64,000 nucleotides of DNA from Alphaproteobacteria bacterium (GTDB taxonomy: Bacteria; Pseudomonadota; Alphaproteobacteria; Sphingomonadales; JAKSBY01): NCBI GenBank assembly GCA_021774625.1, contig JAJFIV010000033.1:84732-148731 (forward strand), read 5' to 3'. Positions 26,002 to 34,568 of the stretch are shown in pieces. Position 1 is the stretch's first letter. The number at the start of each line of letters is the position of its first letter. The notes below the pieces were generated by a model, which had not been told where the DNA came from, ran no database searches, and saw nothing but the letters and a program-made list of their open reading frames with translations. The position numbers were made by a program, and so were the translations under genes.

Positions 26002-26886
26002 TCAGGTCCTCATCTTCGCTGCGGACGGTTTATGAACGGCGACGCCCAGCATCACCAGGGCAATACCCGCAATATCCATCAATGTCGGAATTTGCGCCAG
26101 CACAATCGCCGCAATGATGGTTGCGGTTGCAGGCAACAGCGCCAGCAGAAGGGCGAAGCTCGCCCGCGGCAGCCGCGACATGGCCAACTGGTCACAGATA
26201 TAGGGAATGACCGAGGAACAGACCCCCACCCCGATCCCGGCCAGAATCAGAGGGAGCGAACCGAAAGCCTTCACGGCTTCCCAAAAGCCGATCGGCATGA
26301 GAAACAGAAAGGCGATGGCCATCGCCGCGCCCAGCCGTTCCACCCCGCCGCTTGCGCCATTTTCCGCCGCCCGGTGGCCAAGAATGATATAGCCGACGAA
26401 CAGAATGCCGTTGAGCGTCGCCCAGAAGAGACCCCAGGGATCGGTCGACCATTTCACGTCAATCAGAATGACCACGCCGAGCACGGCCAGCGCGAGCGCC
26501 ATAAAGTTTCTGCTGGTGCGCAGGCCATAAAGCGCCACCCCGATGGTGCCGATAAATTCCATCGCCGCGACCAGGCTCATGGGCAGGCGCTCAAGCGCCA
26601 GATAAAAGCTGGTATTCATGATGGCGAGACAGGCCCCCAAACCCACTAGCAGAAGACGGGTGCCGGGATCGGCCTCGCGGATTGTCCGCCAAGGTTTTGT
26701 CCAGGGCGCAAAAATCAGCGCCGCGGACGCGATCCGGAACCAGGCGACGCCCAACACGCCTACCGCCGGAAACAGCAGCACGGCAAAACTCGGGCCAAGA
26801 TAGTGGAAGACGGCACTGATCCCAAACCAGACATGGGGTGGAATATTCTTTGCCGCCCTGTTGAGAATGACATGTGATTCCGACAT
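26002..26886 (-). CDS. EamA/DMT-family exporter, RhtA-like
   Basis: 294 residues with about ten hydrophobic helices in two EamA repeats. Features such as NTSFYLALERLPMSLVAAMEF, EFIGTIGVA, and SSVIPYICDQLAMSRL resemble RhtA, the threonine/homoserine exporter. AGGAGG stands four bases before the ATG. The divergent Lrp-family gene and the AT-rich inverted repeat between them suggest amino-acid-responsive control of efflux (inference). RhtA relatives vary in substrate, so none is assigned. Confidence 0.87.
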   Translation of the reverse strand: MSESHVILNRAAKNIPPHVWFGISAVFHYLGPSFAVLLFPAVGVLGVAWFRIASAALIFAPWTKPWRTIREADPGTRLLLVGLGACLAIMNTSFYLALERLPMSLVAAMEFIGTIGVALYGLRTSRNFMALALAVLGVVILIDVKWSTDPWGLFWATLNGILFVGYIILGHRAAENGASGGVERLGAAMAIAFLFLMPIGFWEAVKAFGSLPLILAGIGVGVCSSVIPYICDQLAMSRLPRASFALLLALLPATATIIAAIVLAQIPTLMDIAGIALVMLGVAVHKPSAAKMRT

Positions 26887-26931
26887 ATCGCCTCCTGAAA
26901 TAAAAAAGCAATATACAAGGCAATTTCTTTC

Positions 26932-26957
26932 ATTTATATGGGTATAGATATATAAAT
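26932..26957. promoter_or_regulatory. Inverted repeat in the lrp / exporter divergent promoter
   Basis: ATTTATAT (26932-26939) and ATATAAAT (26950-26957) form perfect 8-bp arms with a 10-bp spacer, centred between the divergent starts. Geometry suits an Lrp-family dimer; function inferred. Confidence 0.4.
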
Positions 26958-26992
26958 TTGATGTATTATTTAGATAATCAAAGGATCAACCC

Positions 26993-27457
26993 ATGAAATA
27001 CCTTCGATATCAAAATAGCGATATTGACGCTGTCGATACCAAAATTCTGCAAGCGCTGACCCGCGACGCCCGCATCAGCGTGGCGGAACTGGCGCGCACC
27101 GTCGGCCTGTCCGCGCCCAGTGTTTCGGAACGCATCAAACGTCTGGAAGAGGCCGGGATCATCACCGGTTATCGGGCGGCCATCAACCCGGCGGCGCTCG
27201 GCCTGCCCATCGCCGCTCTGCTGCGCATCCGCCCCATGCCCGGCGAACATCAGCGGGTGGCGGATATCCTGCGCGGCCTGCCGGAGGTTATCGAATGCGA
27301 CCGCATCACCGGCGAGGACTGTTTCCTCGCCCGCGCCCACCTCAAATCCGTCGCCGACCTCGAAGCCCTGATCGACAAAATCATCCCCTGGTCCATCACC
27401 AACACATCCATCATCCAGTCATCGCCGGTGGCGCGGCGGCTGCCGCCATTGGGATAG
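26993..27457 (+). CDS. Lrp/AsnC-family transcriptional regulator (exporter-linked)
   Basis: 154 residues. N-terminal helix-turn-helix: DTKILQALTRDARISVAELARTVGLS, then PSVSERIKRLEEAG. The C-terminal RAM ligand domain includes ALLRIRPMPGEHQ, VIECDRITGEDCFLARAHL and DLEALIDKI. AAGGA lies seven bases before the ATG. Divergent from the RhtA-like exporter gene, it is the natural candidate regulator of exporter and reductase. The effector amino acid is unknown. Confidence 0.92.
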   Translation: MKYLRYQNSDIDAVDTKILQALTRDARISVAELARTVGLSAPSVSERIKRLEEAGIITGYRAAINPAALGLPIAALLRIRPMPGEHQRVADILRGLPEVIECDRITGEDCFLARAHLKSVADLEALIDKIIPWSITNTSIIQSSPVARRLPPLG

Positions 27458-27462
27458 CTCAG

Positions 27463-27506
27463 GCGATGACAATAAGACTGTCATTGCGAACGAAGTGAAG
27501 CAATCT
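27463..27506 (+). repeat. 44-bp direct repeat, copy 1
   Basis: Identical to 27892-27935. It begins GCGATGACA, contains a hairpin (ATGACA / TGTCAT) and ends GAAGTGAAGCAATCT. The second half belongs to the widespread CATTGCGA...GAAGCAATC repeat class seen in many bacteria. Confidence 0.8.
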
Positions 27507-27534
27507 TTGGCCATATATCCCTTATTCAGAAATG

Positions 27535-27822
27535 TTAACTGAGCGACAAATCCCTCCAATCGGGATTCAATGTTTCGATCAATGCCAATTTTTTAGCCCG
27601 GGACCCGGCTTTAATTTGCTTCTCGCGAGCAATGGCAGCATATGCATCAGACGTTTGTTCAAAATAGACAAGCTTATGGACATTATATCTGGCGGTGAAC
27701 CGGCTGCCATTGCCGTCCCTGTGCTCCGCTAGCCGCCGCTCGAGATCATTCGTCACGCCGGTATAAAGGACCCGGTTTGCCTGGTTGGTCAAAATGTAAA
27801 CAAAATAATCCTGCTGGCGCAT
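27535..27822 (-). CDS. GIY-YIG nuclease-domain protein
   Basis: 95 residues from ATG 27822; a TTG at 27840 is possible but adds six odd residues. The whole protein is one GIY-YIG domain: FVYILTNQANRVLYTGVTNDLERRLAEH, with the catalytic Tyr/Tyr pair and Arg, and Glu in REKQIKAGSRAKKLALIE. Such stand-alone domains (UPF0213/endonuclease-like) are small, common, and mostly uncharacterised. It lies between two identical 44-bp repeats about 430 bp apart, in a patch otherwise short of genes. A link of nuclease and repeat spread is a guess. Confidence 0.88.
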   Translation of the reverse strand: MRQQDYFVYILTNQANRVLYTGVTNDLERRLAEHRDGNGSRFTARYNVHKLVYFEQTSDAYAAIAREKQIKAGSRAKKLALIETLNPDWRDLSLS

Positions 27823-27891
27823 GCATGAAAAGTGACACAAACAAGGATTGTGATCAATTTCGATGAGATCGCCACGCCGCTGACGCGGCTC

Positions 27892-27935
27892 GCGATGACA
27901 ATAAGACTGTCATTGCGAACGAAGTGAAGCAATCT
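27892..27935 (+). repeat. 44-bp direct repeat, copy 2
   Basis: Exact copy of 27463-27506 on the other side of the GIY-YIG gene, same orientation, 70 bp beyond that gene's start. Preceded by a GACGCGGCTC stretch not present at copy 1. Confidence 0.8.
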
Positions 27936-27955
27936 CGTCGTTCAGGATGCCAACA

Positions 27956-27990
27956 CCCTCACCCCGACCCTCTCCCTTCAAGGGAGATGG
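27956..27990. repeat. Dispersed-repeat-type element (CCCTCACCCC... class)
   Basis: A CCCTCACCCCGACCC stretch leads into TCTCCCTT-C-AAGGGAGA, an 8-bp inverted repeat with a one-base loop. Sequences of this class are frequent intergenic repeats in Proteobacteria. Only one copy is in the window. Confidence 0.5.
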
Positions 27991-28017
27991 AGTGCTGGCG
28001 CAGTGTAGGGCCGGAAA

Positions 28018-29082
28018 CTATTTGATTTTGAAATGATTGCGGAGGGACAGCAAAAACAGGAAAATCAGGATTGCCGACCAGAGATTTTGCAAGATAAACA
28101 GAACATCCATCCAGAGGCTCATAGCGTTGGGTTCACCAAACAGGTATTTAAGCACCCCCTCTCGCCGGTCACCGACACTGAATCCAATAACAGGAAGGCT
28201 GTTTAGAAAGGAAAGATAAAGGCCCTTTCCCAAACATCCCCAAAAACCGGATGACACATCACGATAAAGAGAAAAGGTCTGGCTGGCGATAAAGGAATAT
28301 AAGAAGCTAAAGGCTGCTAACGAGCCAAGCCACCAATAGAATGGACGCATCAGACTTCGACCAAAGTCGGCTAACAATTCATAGATAAATCCAAAAACAT
28401 AAGCAGCGCTGAACTTCGGGTCGTCGTTCCCCCGACGCTCAATTAATTCACCGGCAAAAAATTCCAGCTCACGCTTATGGTCATGGCTTTCTATCGCAAT
28501 TTTTTTTAAAGCACGATAGTGCGCAGCTATCTTTTTCTCGCCAGTGAACAAAAAGATGTCTGGCTTAGGAACGGCTATATCTTCAAGCCGGAGTCCAGCC
28601 AGAAAACTCGCCCGAAAAAAGTCCGGAACCTGCAAAAACTCTGACTCCGTCAGTAAGAACGGTCCTTCTGATTTCACAGCAGAAAAATTTGAGGCACCTT
28701 CAAATCGGACTTTTGTGAGTCCTGCTCCACGAACAAAGTGAGCATTGATAAAACTTGCCTCACCAAGAAATTTTGCCAAAATGAATAGCACATCATCCCT
28801 GAATTCCGTCCGATCGAAGCCCGCACGTCCGCTAAACGTTGCACCACAGAAGTCGGCACCTTTCACGAAAACCGTTCTATAGAAACGAGCGTCATGCGGG
28901 AAAATAAAGCCTTTGAAATCGGCTTTCTCATCAAACGCATATTCCGAGAAGTCGACATTTGCGAGTTCCGCCCAGTTGCCGGCTCTTTCACGCACAACTT
29001 TATTGGCTAACAGGCCCCTAGCCCACGCATTCCAATGCTCCCTCCCTGCTGCCCAGCGATCAACGTCCCTTTGACAGTACAC
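28018..29082 (-). CDS. Pentapeptide-repeat protein with C-terminal membrane segments
   Basis: 354 residues from GTG 29082 (no in-frame ATG before the conserved REHWNAWARGLL). Residues ~35-180 contain degenerate pentapeptide repeats (A(D/N)F.. units such as ADFKG, ADFCGATF, AGFDRTEF). A charged helix HYRALKKIAIESHDHKRELE follows; three hydrophobic segments (~245-275, ~290-310, ~325-350) end the protein. Similar architecture is seen in channel-like bacterial pentapeptide proteins, but no selectivity filter is evident. The region looks more AT-rich than the flanking acylase gene, hinting at separate origin. It starts 6 bp after the acylase stop. Confidence 0.75.
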   Translation of the reverse strand: MYCQRDVDRWAAGREHWNAWARGLLANKVVRERAGNWAELANVDFSEYAFDEKADFKGFIFPHDARFYRTVFVKGADFCGATFSGRAGFDRTEFRDDVLFILAKFLGEASFINAHFVRGAGLTKVRFEGASNFSAVKSEGPFLLTESEFLQVPDFFRASFLAGLRLEDIAVPKPDIFLFTGEKKIAAHYRALKKIAIESHDHKRELEFFAGELIERRGNDDPKFSAAYVFGFIYELLADFGRSLMRPFYWWLGSLAAFSFLYSFIASQTFSLYRDVSSGFWGCLGKGLYLSFLNSLPVIGFSVGDRREGVLKYLFGEPNAMSLWMDVLFILQNLWSAILIFLFLLSLRNHFKIK

Positions 29083-29088
29083 TCCCGA

Positions 29089-31260
29089 CTACTCCCCCGG
29101 CCTATACGTCCGCTCGGCGTTGGCCTCCACATCTTCCCTGTAAAACCACACGTCCCGCAGCTGACCGGCGCTGTAAAGTTCGGCCTGGTCGTTGAAGTGG
29201 GGGGATGCGGGATCGCCGCTCTGGCCGCCGGCGGTGATGGCTTTGGCGCGGAGGCGGTCGCCGAATTCGACGGCGGCGACGAAGCTGTTGCCACGGGTGC
29301 CGTAGATGCGCTTGGTGTTGTTGAAGGTGCGCTGGCCATAGGCGGCCAATGACCCCCAGACGGCGGAGGTAAAGCCGACCGGGATGCTGGGGCGGCTGTC
29401 ATCGAAAGGCTGGACGATATCGCCGGTCAGGCGCTGGAAGCGGTTGATCTCGCCCCACGGCGTCCGCCAGTCGCCGAAGTCGGCGGCCAGTTTCTCAACG
29501 GCGCGGCTGAGCGCGGCGAGATGGCCGTCCGCCGTCACATCCTTGATCATATAATCATAGACGGAAACGCCCTGCTCGCGCGCCGCATCCCGCACCGTGC
29601 TCATCAGATCCTGACCCCAGAAAATGGCAACCGCGGTCGGGACGGATTCGATGCCAAAACGCCGGTCCCAGGCCCGCAGCATCTCAACGGGTTCGATCAG
29701 GTCCGCCCGCCGCGGATCGTTTTCATCGAGGCTGTCATACGCGGCGAGCAACGGCGGCAGGAGGTCATCAAAGGCCGTGAGATAGCTGTCATAAGCGGCC
29801 TTTCGCAGGCTTTCGAGGGTGAAATCCGTGCGGCCTTCCAGCACCCTGACGGCATGGATGCCCCGGTAATTTTCCGGGTTGTTGGCCATATAGGCGGGGT
29901 AATTCTCGGGCCGCGGGCTGTAGGGGCCGGCCGCCGTGAAGGGCCAGTTATTGGTATTCTGAATCCAGCCATTGGGCGGATTGCGGAGCGTGATGATTTC
30001 ATCCAGATCATGCAGGCCCTGCCATTCGGTGGCCGGGTTGCTGCCATCCAAGGGGCTGTTCCAGTCGAACTGCGGATCGCGGCGCGGAATGAAATTGCCG
30101 TGGAAATAGGCGATAGTGCCGTCGGCATCGGCATAGACCGTGTTGTTGGAGGAATTGGTCTTCAGTTCCATGGTCTCCCGGAAGCTCCGGTAATCGGTGG
30201 CCTTGGTGCGGCCCCAGGACTGCATCAGCGCCTTGACCGGTTCCTGCATCAGCTTGATGCTGACCCATTTGCCGTCCTGATCCCGGATGATGGGACCATG
30301 ATGGCTGTGATAGACGGTCGCTTCCTTCGCAGCGATGCCGGCCGCGGTTTTATACGGCAGCGTGATCTGGATTGCGGTCAGCGGGCGTTCCTCCCCGCCA
30401 TACCGGTAATAATAGCGGCCATCCTTTTCGATGATGGTTTCCAGATATTCATCAATGGCGTCGGCGCGGCTTGAGGTATGCATCCAGCCGGTGCGTTCGT
30501 TAAAGCCCTGATAGACGAAAAACTGGCCCCAGGTGACGGCGCCGTAAGCATTGAGCCCTTCCTCGCTCACCATATGAACTTCGGCGCGGAAATAGAAGGA
30601 GGTATGGGGATTGATCAGAAAGAGCGTATTGCCGTTTTCCGTGTTGGACGGCGCGATGGCGAAACCGTTGGAGCCTTTGGGCTCTTCGATAAAGGCTGCG
30701 GTCCCGGCCGGTTCGGCCTCCGCCACGCCGTCGCCATAGAAGTTTTCCAGTTGCCGGAGATTGATCTGCTCAATATCGCCGCCGATGGAGCCTTCCGAGA
30801 AGGTCAGCGCCATCCATGGTTCAAACCGGGTGATGACCCTGGGCTTCACTTCGGGATGGGTATGGAGATAATAATTCAGGCCGTCGGCAAAAGCGTTCAT
30901 CAGTTTCTTCAGCCAGTCAGGGCTTGCCGCATACCGGGCTTTCATATCTTCGGGGTTGATGAACAGCTTCATGCGAAGATCACGGTAAATCTCGCCGTCG
31001 CCTTCCGCTTCCGCCAGCCGGCCCATGGCGTTGAGATAGTTCACCTCAATCCGGTTGAAATCATCCTCGGCCTGGGCATAGAGCATGCCGAAGACCGCAT
31101 CGGCATCGGTTTTGCCGTAAATATGCGGGATGCCCCATGAATCGCGGATAATTGTGACATTCCGCGCCTGTTCCTGCCATCGGGCGAGGTCTTCATTGAC
31201 CGTATCCCGCTCCCCACAGGAACCCGCAACCAGCACCAATAACAACAGTAATTTTTTCAT
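29089..31260 (-). CDS. Penicillin acylase-family (S45) amidase, probable lipoprotein
   Basis: 723 residues. N-terminal hydrophobic stretch with C15 in VAGSC suggests a lipoprotein (non-ideal lipobox) or secreted protein. Ntn-hydrolase features: alpha-chain start (IIRDSWGIPHIYGKTDADAVFGMLYAQAEDD, first 20 conserved), and the autocatalytic cleavage site before S197 in PKGSNGFAIAPS, which becomes the N-terminal nucleophile. Further motifs NPHTSFYF and RADAIDEY. The family hydrolyses amides such as penicillins, acyl-homoserine lactones and glutaryl substrates; which one applies cannot be read. Divergent from the BNR-propeller pair. Confidence 0.9.
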   Translation of the reverse strand: MKKLLLLLVLVAGSCGERDTVNEDLARWQEQARNVTIIRDSWGIPHIYGKTDADAVFGMLYAQAEDDFNRIEVNYLNAMGRLAEAEGDGEIYRDLRMKLFINPEDMKARYAASPDWLKKLMNAFADGLNYYLHTHPEVKPRVITRFEPWMALTFSEGSIGGDIEQINLRQLENFYGDGVAEAEPAGTAAFIEEPKGSNGFAIAPSNTENGNTLFLINPHTSFYFRAEVHMVSEEGLNAYGAVTWGQFFVYQGFNERTGWMHTSSRADAIDEYLETIIEKDGRYYYRYGGEERPLTAIQITLPYKTAAGIAAKEATVYHSHHGPIIRDQDGKWVSIKLMQEPVKALMQSWGRTKATDYRSFRETMELKTNSSNNTVYADADGTIAYFHGNFIPRRDPQFDWNSPLDGSNPATEWQGLHDLDEIITLRNPPNGWIQNTNNWPFTAAGPYSPRPENYPAYMANNPENYRGIHAVRVLEGRTDFTLESLRKAAYDSYLTAFDDLLPPLLAAYDSLDENDPRRADLIEPVEMLRAWDRRFGIESVPTAVAIFWGQDLMSTVRDAAREQGVSVYDYMIKDVTADGHLAALSRAVEKLAADFGDWRTPWGEINRFQRLTGDIVQPFDDSRPSIPVGFTSAVWGSLAAYGQRTFNNTKRIYGTRGNSFVAAVEFGDRLRAKAITAGGQSGDPASPHFNDQAELYSAGQLRDVWFYREDVEANAERTYRPGE

Positions 31261-31395
31261 CGTCCGACGCCCTGTATGATAAAAAGGAAAAGAAAGTTAG
31301 CTGGCCCTTTCTCTGGTGTAAAGCGCGTTGACAAGCCTCCAGCCCCGCTCTACCGTCCGCAGATGATTTTCACGGCTAGTATGGGAGGGGACACC

Positions 31396-34300
31396 ATGAC
31401 CCGGTTACCGCTTGGGCGCACACGCGTCTTTCTGACTTTGGTTTATTCATTTGCACTCTTGATGGTCTCTGCGCCGGTTACAGTGGCGCAGGTCGAATCA
31501 GACCTTCTGAAAGGTCTGGAATTCCGCAATATCGGCCCTTGGCGCGGCGGGCGATCCACCACCTCGACCGGTGTTCCCGGAAAACCGCTGACCTTCTATA
31601 TGGGTGCAACCGGCGGCGGAATATGGAAAACCACCAATGGCGGCGTTGACTGGGTCAATATTTCCGACGGTCAGTTGAATACCGGCTCTGTCGGCGCCAT
31701 TGCCGTCGCCCCTTCGGATCCCAATGTCATTTATGCCGGCATGGGCGAAAGCCCTTACCGCGGGGTTGCCTCTTCCCATGGCGATGGTGTCTATAAATCC
31801 ACCGACGCCGGCAAGACCTGGAAGCATGTCGGGCTCGACAATATCCGCCAGACCGCCGGTATCGTTATCGATTCGCATAACCCGGACATTGTTTATGTTG
31901 CGGCCCAGGGAAGCCCCTGGGCACCGACCGAAGACCGCGGGATCTACCGCACCAGGGATGGCGGCGCCACCTGGGAGAAGGTTCTTTATATCGGCGAGAA
32001 TGTCGGCGCCATCGACCTGAAAATGTCCGGCGGAAATTCCCGCATTCTGTATGCCGCCATGTGGGACTATCAGCGGACCCCGTGGGAAATCCGCTCCGGA
32101 GGCCCCGGTTCGGGCATCCATAAATCCACCGATGGCGGGGATACCTGGGAAAAGCTGACCGAGGGTCTCCCTGACGAAATGGGTAAGATCGGCATTGCGC
32201 CCTCGCCCGCCGATCCGGACCGGGTGTGGGCGGTTGTGGAAGCCAAGGAAAAAGGCGGCGTCTACCGCACCGACGATGGCGGCAAAAACTGGACCCGCAC
32301 CAATGACGAGCGGAAAGTCCAGGCGCGGTCCTGGTATTATATGCATACCTTTGCCGACCCCAACGATGAGAACACCGTCTATGTCCTGAATTCCGGCATG
32401 TATCGTTCGGTTGACGGCGGCAAAACATTTACCGGCATTTCCGGCCCGCATGGCGATCATCACTGGCTGTGGATCAATCCGGATAATTCCCAATGGATGG
32501 TCAATTCAAACGATGGCGGCGCCACGGTTACCTATGATGGCGGCAAAAGCTGGTCTTCCATTTTCAATCAGCCGACAGCGCAGTTTTACCGGGTCAATGT
32601 AGACAATCAGTTCCCTTACAAAGTCTATGCCGGCCAGCAGGACAATTCCACGGTCGCCATCTCAAGCCGCGGCTATGACGGCCGCATCGGCCGTGAGGAT
32701 TTTCACTCGGTCGGCGGCTGTGAAAGCGCGCATGTGGCCTTTGATCCGGACAATCCGCGCTATGTCTATGCCGGCTGCTACCTTGGCCAGATTGATGAAT
32801 ATGATTCAGAAACCCACCTGGTGCGCGACATCCGCGTCTATCCGGAAATCGGCTTCGGCGTGCCGATCCGTGACCGCAAATACCGCTTTAACTGGAATGC
32901 GCCCATTCTGGTGTCCCAGCATGACCCGAGCGTGATTTATCACGGCGGCAATATGCTGTTCAAATCCACCGACCGCGGCCACAGCTGGCAGGCAGTGAGC
33001 CCGGACCTGACCCGCAATGATCCGGAAACCCAGGGTACGGGCGGCGGACCGATCACCAATGAGGTATCAGAAAATTACAACACGTTGTTTGCGGTCACCG
33101 AATCGCCCCATGACGCCAATGTCATTTATGCGGGCACCGATGACGGCCTGCTGCATGTCACCCGCGATGGCGGCGAAAACTGGAACCAGTTAACGCTGCG
33201 TGGATTTGATAAGGGGCTGATCAATTCCATTGATGTCTCACCGCACAATCCGGGCACCGCCTATGTGGTGGCGACTGGTTATAAATATAACGATCACAAG
33301 CCATACATATACAAGACCGACAATTATGGCGGCCGCTTCCGGGTCCTCACCAATGGCATTCCTGATGACGTTTTTGTCCGGGTGGTGCGGGAAGATACGG
33401 TCCGTCCGGGTCTTTTGTATGCCGGAACGGAAACGGGTTTTTACATCTCCTTTGATGACGGCGGCAACTGGCAGAAAATGCAGTTGAACCTGCCGGTGGT
33501 GCCAGTCACAGACATCAAGGTGCATGGCGATGATGTGGTGCTGTCCACGCAAGGACGGGCCTTCTGGATATTGGATGACGTCTCGCCGCTGCGGCAGATG
33601 CCCGGTGATCTGGCGGATCAGAACGTTCATCTGTTCGCGCCCAAAACCGCGCATCTCCTGATTGGCGGCGGCGGATCCTGGTCCGGTGACGGCGCCAACC
33701 CGCCATCCGGCGCGGGGCTCTATTACTGGCTGAAGGACAAGCCGGGAAAAGAGGCAAAAGTTAAATTCGAAATTCTGGACGCCAGCGGCGAAATGATTCG
33801 TACTATGGAAGTGAAGGACGCCAAACAGGGCCTGAATCGGACAAGCTGGGATTTCCGGATCGACCCCGTGAAGAAAATCCCGGGTGTATTTACCCTGGGC
33901 GGCGGTTTTGATCAGGATGTCAGCGGCCACCGTGTGGCGCCCGGCAATTTCACGGTGCGCATGAAAATGGGCGAGGAAAGCCGGGAAGCGCCTCTGGAGG
34001 TCCGCTTTGATCCCCGTCTCGATCTGACGGCCGGCGCCATCAGCGAGCGGCAGGAAATGCTGGGCAATATCCACGAGGCGCTGCAGCAGATTTTCGGCTC
34101 CGCCCGCAGCCTGCGCACCGTCCGTGACCGGGTTGAAACAGCCATGAAACAGGCGAAAGAGCAGAAAATCGACAATGGCATCAAGGATGCCGGCAAGGCG
34201 CTCATTGAAAAAATCGACGCCTGGGAAGAAAAAACCATCAGTCCCGACCGGCGGTTCTTTCAGGATGTGCTGAACTGGCCCGACCGGATTGATGCGGAAT

Positions 34301-34533
34301 TTGTCGAACTGCGCGGGGTTGTTGATGGCAATCTGGCGCCGGTGACGCAGGGCGCCAAGGACCGCTATCAGGATTTGGTCGCCAAATGGACGCCTATTCA
34401 GGCCGAGCGCGATCAGATTGTGAACGTGGATCTTGCCGCCTTCAACGCGCTGTTCGCTGAAAACAGCGTGCCCGCCGTGCCCCTGCCGCCTTATGTGCCG
34501 GAGCCGGAGGAAGAGGGGACAGAGACCGAATGA
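31396..34533 (+). CDS. Exported BNR/sortilin-type beta-propeller protein, tandem copy 1
   Basis: 1045 residues from ATG 31396, selected for GGGAGGGG before it and the signal peptide that follows (LVYSFALLMVSAPVTVAQ). Many BNR/Asp-box motifs, S.DGG.(T/N)W, recur through residues ~50-720 (for example STDAGKTWKHVG, STDGGDTWEKL, TDDGGKNWTRT), indicating two stacked propellers as in Vps10/sortilin-like proteins. The last 300 residues hold a beta-domain with RTMEVKDAKQGLNRTSWDF, then a helical tail with NWPDRIDAEFVEL. The function of bacterial members is not established, though many sit with peptidases. A close relative follows directly. Confidence 0.85.
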   Translation: MTRLPLGRTRVFLTLVYSFALLMVSAPVTVAQVESDLLKGLEFRNIGPWRGGRSTTSTGVPGKPLTFYMGATGGGIWKTTNGGVDWVNISDGQLNTGSVGAIAVAPSDPNVIYAGMGESPYRGVASSHGDGVYKSTDAGKTWKHVGLDNIRQTAGIVIDSHNPDIVYVAAQGSPWAPTEDRGIYRTRDGGATWEKVLYIGENVGAIDLKMSGGNSRILYAAMWDYQRTPWEIRSGGPGSGIHKSTDGGDTWEKLTEGLPDEMGKIGIAPSPADPDRVWAVVEAKEKGGVYRTDDGGKNWTRTNDERKVQARSWYYMHTFADPNDENTVYVLNSGMYRSVDGGKTFTGISGPHGDHHWLWINPDNSQWMVNSNDGGATVTYDGGKSWSSIFNQPTAQFYRVNVDNQFPYKVYAGQQDNSTVAISSRGYDGRIGREDFHSVGGCESAHVAFDPDNPRYVYAGCYLGQIDEYDSETHLVRDIRVYPEIGFGVPIRDRKYRFNWNAPILVSQHDPSVIYHGGNMLFKSTDRGHSWQAVSPDLTRNDPETQGTGGGPITNEVSENYNTLFAVTESPHDANVIYAGTDDGLLHVTRDGGENWNQLTLRGFDKGLINSIDVSPHNPGTAYVVATGYKYNDHKPYIYKTDNYGGRFRVLTNGIPDDVFVRVVREDTVRPGLLYAGTETGFYISFDDGGNWQKMQLNLPVVPVTDIKVHGDDVVLSTQGRAFWILDDVSPLRQMPGDLADQNVHLFAPKTAHLLIGGGGSWSGDGANPPSGAGLYYWLKDKPGKEAKVKFEILDASGEMIRTMEVKDAKQGLNRTSWDFRIDPVKKIPGVFTLGGGFDQDVSGHRVAPGNFTVRMKMGEESREAPLEVRFDPRLDLTAGAISERQEMLGNIHEALQQIFGSARSLRTVRDRVETAMKQAKEQKIDNGIKDAGKALIEKIDAWEEKTISPDRRFFQDVLNWPDRIDAEFVELRGVVDGNLAPVTQGAKDRYQDLVAKWTPIQAERDQIVNVDLAAFNALFAENSVPAVPLPPYVPEPEEEGTETE

Positions 34534-34568
34534 TCCCAGACTTTGAAATGACTTTGAGGGGATAAATA

